Source: Rhynchopus sp. YZ270_cl-10 (lineage: Eukaryota; Euglenozoa; Diplonemea; Diplonemida; Diplonemidae). From it: a DNA stretch of 64,000 bases. The position numbers and the translations under genes were made by a program. Each line of letters starts with the position of its first letter. Position 1 is the first letter of the stretch. The stretch spans positions 1-64,000 of the forward strand of contig OZ037880.1 of the NCBI GenBank assembly GCA_964035575.1, in the 5' to 3' direction. The notes below the pieces were generated by a model. That model was given only the letters and a program-made list of their open reading frames with translations. It was not told where the DNA came from and ran no database searches. Of this stretch, positions 30,232 through 40,440 are shown one piece after another.

Positions 30232-31570
30232 TTCGTATGGTTTCCTATATGTGAACATGAGGAGGAGATGTGGGAGAGGGAGTAGTCTAGGGTAGAATGG
30301 GAAAATGGTTTGTATCTCTTTTAGGGTTTATTTTTCAAAAGGAAAAAAAGGAAAAAGAATTGGCGGCAACACCCCACCCCACCCACCCATCCCCCCCAAG
30401 ACAATACATAGCTGTCTTTTTTTGCCACAAAAACCCCGCAAAAAAAAATGCACAACACCTTCACCCAAATGTGAAGGAGAAGACCTGCAAAAGCGCTTCT
30501 GGCCCTCCAAAAAGGGATGGAAGATGTTTGACCCCACAGGGGGGTGAATGATACTTTGCCTCTCCGTTGGATTCCAATACACATAAAAAAAATTGAAAAT
30601 CTAGGCAAGATGAACCAAGCCTACAGTGCTTGAGTCACCAAAAAAGAAAGGCCTCTTGTACTCAGTCACTTTGCAGAAAAGGATGTATTGGGCCACCCTC
30701 TGTTTCTTAGAAGAACTGCTTCCACGTAAATCACCTTTTATCAGCTCTAAAGATGAAACCTGCGGAAAGCAACCTCAGAAAAAAAACTGCCCAAAAAAAA
30801 AAAAAAAATGGTTAAATTTTTGAAGTTAGCGTGTTTTGGGGGTGTTGTTTGGGGTGAAAGGGGGGTAGCCCGGAAAGGGGGTCTTCTTCTGCAGTCTGCA
30901 ATAGGAAATGCGACGTCTGCTCTTCACATGGAACACATGTCACGTCGTGTTCACAAATCATCGGAAGGTTCTCCATAATAGGGTGTTTAACCCTTAAGAA
31001 CCTACCCGGGGAAGAGCGCCCTGTCCAGCACCCTGACCCGCAGACATAGATTTGTTGTTGTCTCTCCGCTTTTTTTAATGAAAACGTAGGTTTGCAGTAG
31101 AGTGGCATTAAAGTGGTAAAAACACAAAAATGTCCTCGCTTCCGCTGGCTACGTTTTGTTTTTTTGTTTTTTATGTTATCGTGCCCCCCCTCCCAGTTTT
31201 TTCCTTTATTTTTTCTCTCTCTTCTTTTTGAAAAATCTTCCCTTATTTTTTGTTCTCTTTATGACCCACCACTCTAGATTCTCGCAGGCTGAGACAGCAG
31301 CCTCTTCTCGGAACCTGTGTAGGGAGAGAGGGTGGAGAGGGTGGGGTTGGTTTAAAATAACACACTGCACAATGTAAAATTAGACGATATCATCCGTCGA
31401 TCTTGATAACATAATGACTATTTTTTACCGGGAAAAATATAGTCATTTTGTCCCGGGATACAGCACGAGGAACCACTTTTGTCCCGAGCGCAGCGAGGGA
31501 CAAAAGAGTTCAGAGGGCTGTATGGATCCCAAGGGACAAAATGCCTTATTTTTACCAACAAAAAATTGTA
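30232..31570. other. Gene-free intergenic region
   Basis: Apart from one recurrent hairpin (30,608-30,639) and homopolymer runs I see no supportable gene in these 1.3 kb. A 29-base palindrome-like segment (about 31,468-31,506) pairs TTTTGTCCC with GGGACAAAA around a 12-base loop. Confidence 0.6.
30608..30639 (-). repeat. Recurrent hairpin, copy 2
   Basis: On the plus strand the stem CAAGC/GCTTG encloses the loop CTACAGT and is flanked by AGATGAAC and AGTCACC. It follows the family pattern but has the most divergent loop. Confidence 0.65.
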
Positions 31571-32197
31571 TTTTTACCTCCGCCAGAATCTGTTTCCCGC
31601 TGCGGCGCCCAATCACTTTTCTAGAGAGACCATAGTATCACACACAGAATCACACAACATCACAAACAAGAACAAGCAAAATGCCGGCAAAGAGGAAGCG
31701 TGAAGATACATCTGAGGAAGAGGAAGACTCATCTGAGGAGGGCATCTTGACCCCAACAGCTAGCAAAAAGGTCTACTTGAAGATCTTCAAAGTAGAGCAT
31801 GCAGGGATTAAAAAAATACCCCACCAGTCAAAAATACTCAAGGAAGGTAAAGCGGACGTGTTGAGGCCTACGAGAAAGGCACCGCAAGCACCTTATGGAC
31901 CAGATACTCGATGATCAAGTCCGGAGTGGCCAGGTTCATGTCGTAGAACATATCAGACTTCCCAAAGGTCAAGCCGCACCTCAAAAAGCTGAACATGGGA
32001 CACGTCAACATGCCTCAGAATACAGGAAAAACCTCACACAACACACAGACACCCTCAGAAACCAGGAAACCCTCACAAATCCCCCACAACTCATAGCAAA
32101 TTCCCTAAGGAAAATACGGGATTTTTTTTGTCCCGCTGATGTATTAAGGAATGGGTGGCGCAGTGGGAAACAGATTCTGGCGAAGGTAAAAAACAGT
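31571..32197. mobile_element. Possible terminal-inverted-repeat element (MITE-like)
   Basis: About 40 bases at 31,571-31,612 (core CGCCAGAATCTGTTTCCC) recur inverted at about 32,150-32,197 with a few mismatches, enclosing about 0.6 kb. Poly-T/poly-A words adjoin both repeats. Inside lies an open frame of 77 codons on the plus strand (31,681-31,914), starting with a lysine-rich and acidic stretch (PAKRKREDTSEEEEDS), in which I recognise no family. Plus-strand coding would be exceptional in this region. A non-autonomous DNA transposon is the simplest reading. No target-site duplication could be settled. Confidence 0.5.
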
Positions 32198-32299
32198 GTT
32201 TTTCGTTGAACGCAGCCAGGGGTAAAAATAAGTTAGGTGAAAGGATTCAAGGAGGAAATGCTGTTATATACGATCTGAACGTTATTCTTGTCTAGTTTC

Positions 32300-33107
32300 T
32301 TAATACACTACGCGTATAGCTACGTGTTAAAAAAAGACACGAACGAAAGTAATGAATGATTGTTCTGAAAAACGACGTACACCGCATACCACTAATTTGG
32401 AATTCGTGCTGTGTCAACGCCTCAGACCAGTTGTCCACCTCTGCCTTGTACAGCTTCGCCATGTCAACCTGCTGACGCCCACCCATTTGCCCTTCGGTCA
32501 TGTTCTTGAACTGTTCCGTCTCGTCAAACTCAGAGGCCTCCCCAAGGAGCAGGGTGATGATTCCCCTCAGCCCAAACATAAACAAAAAGTACCCGCAGAC
32601 AGACGTGATGTACGTTACCTCAAGTGTCGTGCCCTCAATACCACGCTGGAACATGGCCCTGAAACGCGACGTCAGAGGGAACGGCAGCTTCGCGATGATG
32701 AAACTCGGGAAGAAGTGCGACACCCACGTCATCATTCCGATGTGGGGCCCAATGCCCAGCAGCTGCTGCACCATCATCCCCTTCATGGCGGAGGGGTCTG
32801 CCATGGACGCCATAGGGTTGCCTTCGTCGCTGCTGGGCTTCTTGTGGAGAAGACCTTTGTCGGTTTCGGAGTACTTCTTCCTGCGCTGCTCAAATGCATC
32901 CAAAGGAATCCACCCACGGTTCGTCCTGCACAGCGTACTGCGCATCACAGTCTGGCTCTCCTTCAGGAACTCCACCGAACACGGGTTTGTGTCCTTCATC
33001 AGTTGAGAGACATAATGTTTGAACAGCTGAAGCAGAAGTGTGACAACAATAATAGGGATCAGCGCCCAGTCACGGATAGACGGGTCAAGAAGCACCGTGT
33101 TCGTCAT
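32300..33107 (-). CDS. EMC3: ER membrane protein complex subunit 3 (EMC3)
   Basis: The protein (245 residues with two exons, 33,107-32,390 and 32,319-32,300) matches the EMC3/TMEM111 family, part of the ER membrane protein complex that inserts transmembrane helices. It begins with LLDPSIRDWALIPIIVVTLL, has the conserved LCRTNRGWIPLDAF block, then AKLPFPLTSRFRAMFQRGIE and a final hydrophobic helix YFLFMFGLRGIITLLLG. Three transmembrane helices are expected and visible. The ATG at 33,107 follows a CTTCTCTCCACAG acceptor by 17 bases; the frame is open further upstream, but that part is not EMC3-like. The tiny last exon is a proposal; reading through the donor would add a different tail of similar size. 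Confidence 0.88.
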
Positions 33108-33616
33108 TTTTATATTTTTTTCTTCTGTGGAGAGAAGGTGAGAGGGGGGGGGCAGGATGGGGTCAAAATGGAGTGGTGGATTGTTTTGTTTGGCTTGTGA
33201 TTTCACGAAGGCGTAGGAGCAAAATAAATCTGAGACTCGGCGTGATAATTTCAAAACAACAGGCTCTGAAAACCATGTCACCCCGAATAATTTTGCAGAG
33301 ATTTTTTTCTTTTCCTCCGACGTTCTGCAGTGCAGCCGGCATGCTCGAACGCCTCTAGGAGGTAAGACTGTAGAAAAGAATGTTGGACTATCAGCAAAAG
33401 CTGGAAAGATGAATGGTCGCTTACGGGCGCACATCTTTGCTAATAGTAAGTAGGAAGTGAAACCCATGAGAAATATACATGTAGTTGATTGTAGTTGATG
33501 TGTTCGGGCTGTGGTGACAAGAGTACTGTTATGCTTCTCATATTCACCTGTTTGGGAATTGTTTGCTTCCCATCGCAGGACCATGCACACATCCGTTTAC
33601 GTTTGATGACGTCGCG
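33108..33616. other. Intergenic stretch between EMC3 and the desaturase gene
   Basis: These 509 bases carry the 5' acceptor of EMC3 and the 3' flank of the desaturase gene. The open frame running through it on the minus strand is a fortuitous extension of EMC3. I see nothing else. Confidence 0.6.
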
Positions 33617-35893
33617 TTACGTGCCGCAACCATACGACCACTGCTCGTCTGTGCAGTAGTATTCGAACAAAGTTGTAATGGGAGAAGGAAGGCTTTCGAG
33701 GCTTCTGTAAAACTCAGGTGCCAACGCAAACAGCTTCGGCAGCGACGTCCAGGGTAGGTTAGGGAAGTCGTGGTGCTCAACATGCATTGTGAGGTTGAAT
33801 GTCACAAGTTGGAAGAGCTTTGATGCATAGCAGGACTGTGTCGGCTGGCAGTGGCGCCCCACTTCGCCCTCAACACCTACGACACCTGGCGCTGTTTTGT
33901 GCACACCTAAGAAATAGGCGCCAAACGGATGCAAAAGAAATCCGTTCAAAAACAACTCAGACAAGACCAAGTACAGCAACGTCCCTAAGCACTTCACCAA
34001 ATCGCCAACCATGTAACACATCAACAGAAGGCAGGCGACCCACAGGTAAGACTGCAGACCCACCTCCATCATCTCGCGCTTCATGCCAAAGGAACGTGTC
34101 TGGAACTCTTCGCGCTTGTTTTCAAAACGCTTGCAGAAGAACAATGCGACAGAGACGCAGGCGGTGATGAAGGACCAGAACATCATAATGCCAAAGTGCA
34201 CTACGAAGATGATGTTGTCGCGTGCCAGGCGCATTGCAGGGCGGAGCGGCTTTGGGATCATGTACAGCGCACGTCGGTTCCTGTGGTGTGCAGTGGAGTA
34301 CATAAAAAAAATAAAACGGACGGAGCAGAGTCACCTTGACCACGTGTAAGGACAAAGCATCAGCTGTACAGATTTTACACACAGAGATGTTGTCGGGATA
34401 AACGCCACGTCTCCCGCGTTCGTCTTTGATAATGCTAACATACCACCCCGTGCGCACTTCTTGGTCCTGCGCATTCCGCTGCCCAATGAAGGGTCGCAGC
34501 TGCGCAGCGTATGAATGGAATATGTCGCCATCGATCTCGCCGCCGTCCTTAAACTCCTCCACCGCGTCAACGCTGTGAACAAAGAGTGTTGGTTTATGTG
34601 CTAAAACAAGGCAACATACAAGGATTGCGCCCCCAGCAACGCGTGGTGGCCCATGTGGTGATGTGCGTAGTAGTTGTAGAGACCGCACGACACAGAAGGG
34701 AGGTTGATCGCACGCAACATCAGCGACCGTGCAAGCGGCGAGTCGAAGTACGGCGACACGACTCCGTGGCAAAACTCGTGCCCCATGGCGAACTGCCCCA
34801 TCTTGCACATCGCGCCAGCCGTGTACGCAAGCAAGAACACCTGGAACCAGGTCAGCTCACCCGCCCACACACCCAGGCTGAAGTGCAGCGCACTGCACAC
34901 CAGCGCTACCACAACCGACCATGGCTGGTGCTTGGGAAGGCTCTCAATTTGCGGGTGCGCCCTGAGCATAGCGTTCCTTCGTTTGCTGTGCCACTCAGCG
35001 GGTGAGTCGAACGTGCCCGGCTCCACTTGCGGGATGAGCGTCACGTCCTCAGGCTCGAGCTCGATGCCCGGCAGGCCGCTCTCCGGAGACACTGCGATGT
35101 AGCCTCTGTTGGTGATGCCGACACACCGCCCCACACTCTCCATGCCGTTGTGGCGGTAGCGCACAATGTCGCCTTTGTACGGCGCCATGCCGCCCACACA
35201 CACCTCCACCTCCTCGAGCCCGATGCAGTTGAAGTAGACCACACCCGTCTCGTCTGGAGGCGGCTCACCGTTCACAGACAAAAGCCAACGGCGCGTCAGG
35301 CGCCCCACACCTCGAGAGGGGAGACCACCAAACTGGCCCAGGATGTAGCGTCCCTGCACAGCAAGACCTAGGAGCTCGTGTGGCTCCTTTCTGATGACAA
35401 CTGTTTCGCCTGCGGTGGGGTCAGGCAGGCGCAGGTTCTCGGGAAGGACACGCAGCTGCCCCATAGGCTCAGGGAAGTAGACGAGGACAGCATCGACACC
35501 GGGCGCGGCCTCCATGTGTCCGAGCACGCATCCGTACCACCCGTTGCAGTTCCCCTCGGACACCATGCCGTGTGCTGCAACGTAGTTGCCGGCTTCGTAG
35601 GGACGGAGTGCCTTGGCACCAGAACAGGTGCCCACACGGAGGTTGTGCAGACGGGCCACGGCGCGTTCACTGTGCCCGGCACCATGGAACACACGTGTCG
35701 CGTCTTTGCCTGCACTTTCGATAAGAGGCTTGATGCCGCCTGGGTGGCTCTGCACGATCGACGTTACGTCGTACACTTCGCCGTCTATCACAACCTGCAG
35801 GAAGAGGGGTTAAATGGGGGGGTGGGTGAAGTGACATACCCACATGGCACCACTGTCTGGCCCGTGCAGTGATAACTCTGCATCGCTGATCAT
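33617..35893 (-). CDS. Cytochrome b5-sphingolipid desaturase fusion (DEGS-like) with a central insert
   Basis: Four exons (35,893-35,840; 35,794-34,620; 34,572-34,444; 34,280-33,617) give 673 residues. Residues 19-85 form a cytochrome b5 domain (VIDGEVYDVTSIVQSHPGG, then FHGAGHS), the electron donor. Residues about 345-640 are a membrane desaturase with three histidine boxes: GHEFCH near 354, HHHMGHH near 396 and HVEHHDFPNLPW near 617. The last box with HDFPNLPW is characteristic of dihydroceramide delta-4 desaturases, so the enzyme probably desaturates sphingolipids in the ER. Between them lie about 230 residues that include a small beta domain (KGDIVRYRHNGMESVGRCVG) of unknown role. Family members are normally about 330 residues and lack both additions. 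An acceptor ends 16 bases before the ATG. Confidence 0.85.
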
Positions 35894-36518
35894 GTTGTGG
35901 GTTGTCCTGCTGGGATGGTGGTGGTGTGGGGTAGGGCATTTGGTCACAGAAAGCGAAAGTTCTTTTGCTTTCCTAACGCCAAACTTCTTAACATTTGCTA
36001 TGATTGAGCTTACCGAATCCCTGAGCGATGGGGGAAATCGTGTGTGGTTTGATCTCGCCTCTTAGATGAAAATCGAGATCAACTCGATGATGAGAACTTC
36101 AGACAGCTTCAGAGATAATGAAATCCCGAGAGTGCAGAGTTGGCAAGCCGAAAACAAACGGGCTTATAGGCTGCACAAAATGTAATTCTGCTTCTGTTTT
36201 ATTTATTTTCTTTTTTTTCAGGCGTCGGACCGCGTGTGTATTTGCTATAAGAGGATAGTATGCGGGTATATCCGCTCGCCTGTGGGGGCCACCCCCTACC
36301 CTAGGCTAGCCTAGGCAGTGGTGGCTGCATACAATTGTTTGGGATTTTTTTCAAATGCGAAGAATGCGAGGAAGCTCTTTGCATGACATGTGGCCACCCC
36401 TCCCTGTATACCCCGCCCATTGTTCGCTAGTCGGATCGCTCCAACGTTGGTTTATGTGAAGATCTATAATCTGTTCTGTTCGTCGATAGATGGAAGCGTG
36501 GCCGGATGCGCCATGTGG
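35894..36518. other. Intergenic stretch with perfect 16-bp palindrome
   Basis: I see no gene here. Near 36,299-36,314 there is the perfect palindrome CCTAGGCTAGCCTAGG, and near 36,069 a small hairpin ATCGAG/CTCGAT. Confidence 0.6.
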
Positions 36519-39408
36519 TCACAACACGTTGCTGCCCTCTCCAGCATTCTCTAGGAGACGTGATGCAGACAAATCCAGATCCCACCCTCCGTGGATGGGA
36601 TACTCCAGACCAGTGATGTGCACCGCGTCGTGTGCAAGCGTGTCGTGCTTCAGCGTCTTGGGAAGTGCGTCCTTCCAGCCAAGAAGGATAATCGACGAAA
36701 TCGTTGCGCCCTTCGGTGTGTACTCAACGTCGTGTGGCGGCATGCGCGAGTACTTCGAGGTGACGGCAGAGTGCCCGCACTCAATCTTGAGAACCTTGTT
36801 CGTGATGTGCACTCTCTTGAAGTTGTAGTACCCTCTCTGGTACTCGGTGCTGTGCCCGTCATCCAGGTACAGAAACCCTTCTGCGCAGCCGTTCTCGTCG
36901 ACAGCAATCTGTTGGAGGAAAGGTTGGGAAGTTGTGCAAAAAATGTAAAAGAGAGAGGGTGGAGGGTGTGTTGAAGAAGAGGTGCAACAAACTAAACGGC
37001 GACATACCCGAAGCTCGTAGCAAAGGCTGTCCATCTCCTCTGTGGAGCGCACCTCTTTGCTCATCAACTTTGTGACCACAACGCTGCCGGACATTTGGTA
37101 GAGCAGGTCCGTCTGGGGCGTGACTGTAACAGCCAGGTCCGACCCGCCTGCGTGTGGCTTGTGTGTCTCGTAGTCGTACCACTGGAGGGACTGTAAAGGA
37201 TACGTTGGGAGGGCAATGTTGGTTGTGTTGGATGAGGGGGTATACCTTTTCCCCTGGAAACGTGAGCGTCATCTGCTTCGCACTCTGGGACACAATAGGT
37301 GCGTACAGCAGGTGTTCACCCACCATGAAGGCACTGACCCTTGACGCACGCTCTTTGGGGAACTGCAGGAACAACGGACGCCACACCGGCACACCCTCCG
37401 TACTGGCATTCCAGAACGTCGTGTAGAGATACGGCAGGAGCGAGTAGCGACGCACAATGGCAGTGCGGATGATGCCTCTGTACTTGTCTTTTACCAAATA
37501 AGGCTCCTTCCGAACACTTGCTTCATGTGCATGGCCACGGAAGAATGGATACATGGACCCGACCTAAGAAAAGGGAAGGGTGGTGTCTTGAGAGTAAAGA
37601 AGGCATACCTGAAACCAGCGTGCAATCAACTCATCATCAGTGGTGCCGTCCTGGCGCTGTGCAAAGAAGCCGCCAACGTCGGCCCCGACAAACGGGATGC
37701 CTTCCATGGAGAGCGCGAGCAGCATGTACACAGATGCGGAAAGGTATTCCCACTGTGCCTGGTTGTCCCCCGTCCACACTGCTGCATAGCGCTGTGTGCC
37801 TGCAAAGAAGGAACGCGACAGCACGAAGCCTCGTTCCTTGCCTTCGGAACGTTTCTGATGTGCTTCGAACGTGGCCATAGCGTGCAGATGACCGTACATG
37901 TTGTGCACCTCTACATGCTGTGTCTGGTCGTAGTGCTCCACATTGTCAGGAAGAGTCAGTCGCGGGCCAGAAAACACGGATGGTTCGTTCATGTCGATCC
38001 ACGTGAACATACGGTCAGAAGAGTCTTGGAATTTATCAAACGCGAACAGACCTGAATACCACTCGCGTGCCTTGGGGTTTAAAAAGTCAACCCAAGTACT
38101 GTCGCCGGGCCAGCAATGCCCGTGGAAGTCCTTTTTGCCATGATGTTCTTTCACAAAGTAGCCGTGCTTTGTTCCCTCGCTGTAGACTGAGTAACCTGGA
38201 TCTGCAGAGATGTGTGGGTCGTTGATCGCAACAAGCCTGCGACCTTTGTCTGCCAACTTCTTCTGCATTGCTTGTGGGTTTGGGAAAGTCTTATGCAGGA
38301 AGTTGAAGTAGTGTTTGCGGTCTGCGTGGTCGATGTCCAGCCACACAACATCGCACGGCATCTGGTGTTCTTCGAACAGGTCGTTGAGCTCCTCCACATC
38401 ATGCTGCGTCTTGTAACTCCAGCGGCACTGATGGTAGCCAAGCGTGAACTGTGGGGGGAAGAACGGCATCCCAGTTGTGTGTGCGTGCTGGCGGAGGACA
38501 TCCATGGTCGAGCCGCCTGGGTACACCACAAACTGCGCACATCCTTTCTTTGCCTGCCACTGCGACGTGACAGAGTCGTCGCCCACCGTCATCGTCACTG
38601 TGGTATGGGACGGGTTCAGCCACAGCACACCAGAAGAGTCGCCCTGCTCGTTCCCTATCCCGACCACAAGAGGCACCACTCCGTACATGGGTTCTGCGTT
38701 GCCCAACGTGTACTGCACGTCGACGTTCCAGAGCTCGTACTTGCGTGAGGTGAGGAGCAGTCCAGACGTGCGCTCTGCAAGGCCCGTCGCTGCTCCTGCT
38801 TTGTGCTGGACCACCTCGGGTGCGCCTTTGAAGGGGATGCGCATCTGCACGTTGCCTGCAGACACTGTGACACCATTGTCCACCTCCTGCACGTCCACGG
38901 CAACGTCCTCTGCTGTGGCCGCTATGCCGTGTGTAGTGTCCACACTGTCGAAGGGCTGCTGCTCCGCCACAACTGAGTGTTCGTGGAACCTGCACTCCGA
39001 GCGCTTGTCGGCTGCGTCGTTCGACTCGTACTGGACGTGCACGATGCCGTGTCCGTAGTGGTGCAGGGTCACCTTGCCGCCGGTGAAGACTGCTGAGACG
39101 GGCTCGCTTCTTTTGGATTTTGCATGTTTGCTTTTTGCTGATTTTGAATTTTGCTCTCTTTCTGCCTCACGTTTCGGGTGCTCCTTCAGGTGCTCCTTCT
39201 TCGCAGGGTGTTCAGCACGTTCACTGGTAGCTTTGTGGTCACCAGGGGGGTGCCTCCTCTCGTCCCGATCCGAGAAGTGGTGCGTGAGCTCGTGTGATGA
39301 GTTCGGCAGCGCGTCAAGCCTACTGTGCATCACAAAGAAGAGCGCAAACAGCGCTGCCAGCACCGCAACGGCACGACCCACAAACGACGACGCTGACTTG
39401 CGGAGCAT
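36519..39408 (-). CDS. Glycoside hydrolase family 31 alpha-glucosidase, glucosidase II alpha-like
   Basis: Four exons (39,408-37,609; 37,563-37,246; 37,190-37,008; 36,908-36,519) add up to 896 residues. An N-terminal hydrophobic segment (residues 11-27, VGRAVAVLAALFALFFVMH) acts as signal peptide or anchor, followed by a Lys/Glu-rich linker. The catalytic (beta/alpha)8 barrel has WLDIDH, the nucleophile motif WIDMNEPS near residue 470 and the acid/base region WTGDNQAQWEYL near residue 547. This matches the neutral ER enzyme that trims glucose from N-glycans (GANAB type) more than lysosomal or plant maltases, but the specificity is inferred. The C-terminal beta domains follow in exons 3 and 4. 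A pyrimidine tract with TTGCAG ends 33 bases before the ATG. Confidence 0.9.
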
Positions 39409-39888
39409 TTTACCTCCCCCCACACTACCCCTGCTCCGCTCCTGCAATTGACAGTGTGTGGGTGAGGGGGGCCGGTGGGGTAGGGTAAGGGAGTGGGGTA
39501 GAACGTCGATTGTGAAAAGGTCTCTTTCGTTCGGTGAGTACTGCACGTTTGTGCACATTGCCCTGGCAACTTCTTAGGCAGTTTCCTAGGCAATCTTGGC
39601 AAATGAGACATGCCGGAAGGCTGTGATTCAGTAAGGCTCTTACCACCATAATCATAAGTGACTGACATCAGGTCCAGGTCACACTGAGTTGACTGGAAGA
39701 ACGCTTTTGTGCGCTCTTTGAGTAAGAGGATGCAGCTTTCGCGTCTGTGAATGGAGGATGCTATATTGTTGGCAAAACTCTGTTGGAGAGCATCACACTG
39801 CACCTGTTTCACAACACAGCACAGGGAACTCAGCTTCTGCTGCCGTTTCTGAGAGAGTGTCAAAACGAAGGGAACCAACGCAGCCGGC
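39409..39888. other. Intergenic stretch upstream of the GH31 gene
   Basis: No gene is seen in these 480 bases. They hold the acceptor tract of the GH31 gene and the 3' flank of the MED10-like gene. Confidence 0.55.
39442..39490 (-). promoter_or_regulatory. Putative spliced-leader acceptor of the GH31 gene
   Basis: On the minus strand a C/T-rich tract (about 39,452-39,490) ends in CAATTGCAG, 33 bases before the ATG, without a coding exon upstream. Confidence 0.55.
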
Positions 39889-40440
39889 TCAACCACTGTC
39901 CCGCTCTGCCAAACCTTTTTCCAGAAGCTCTGCAAACTGCAGAACTGTTTCTGTCTTCGGTGCAATCGAGTCGGAGAGGCGTTTCTCTGTTTGAAGAAAG
40001 AAAAAATGTAAAAGACTTAAAGTACAAAGGTCCATTGAGGTGTGTTTGGTATTTATTCATGGGTTTTTTTTACCCCTCCGACCTATTACGACCTCCTAAA
40101 ACTGCGTTTCGTTGTACAAAAATAAAAATAAAAATGTCAGTTCCTCGTTGTTCAAATCAGTAAATCACATACTAGCATCGCGGAGCTGCCCCCATGTGTC
40201 CGGCTCTTCTATTCCTTTGTCTAGAGACTCGAGAAGGTGGATCGGGCACACAAGGTTCTGCAGGCTTGGGTCAGCGGACATCACTTTGGCCTTCAGCTTC
40301 TGGAGGTCCTTCACGTGCTCGTCAAGAAGCGTAGTGTACGTCTCACGGAAGGCAGGAGTGTTCACGTCGCCTGTCACCTCGCTCAGCGCCATCAGACGCT
40401 CCACTGCCGTCACCAGTGTTTCGTTTAATACTGCAGACAT
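39889..40440 (-). CDS. Small helical protein, Mediator MED10-like
   Basis: Two exons (40,440-40,173 and 39,986-39,889) give 121 residues. The splice restores the codon of a Lys and continues a regular amphipathic helix (KKRLSDSIAPKTETVLQF). The N-terminal helices and the block CPIHLLESLDKGIEEPDTW resemble the MED10 signature (V/I-P-L-x-x-L-E-x-L-D-x-G), and the length fits that small middle-module Mediator subunit. The match is by eye over a short region, so the name is tentative. The intron is 186 bp, longer than most here. Confidence 0.55.

Noticed and set aside
30812-31108. Minus-strand 98-codon frame in the 30-32 kb gap
   Set aside because: No motif, no acceptor, and no codon bias distinguishable from chance.
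33108-33590. N-terminal extension of EMC3 by 160 codons
   Set aside because: The extension is unlike any EMC3, contains the acceptor tract, and the family start (LLDPSIRDW) fits the ATG at 33,107.
39330-39965. Minus-strand 211-codon frame between GH31 and the MED10-like gene
   Set aside because: It overlaps the GH31 start and the acceptor tract, and its first part is better explained as the shifted frame of the MED10-like second exon.
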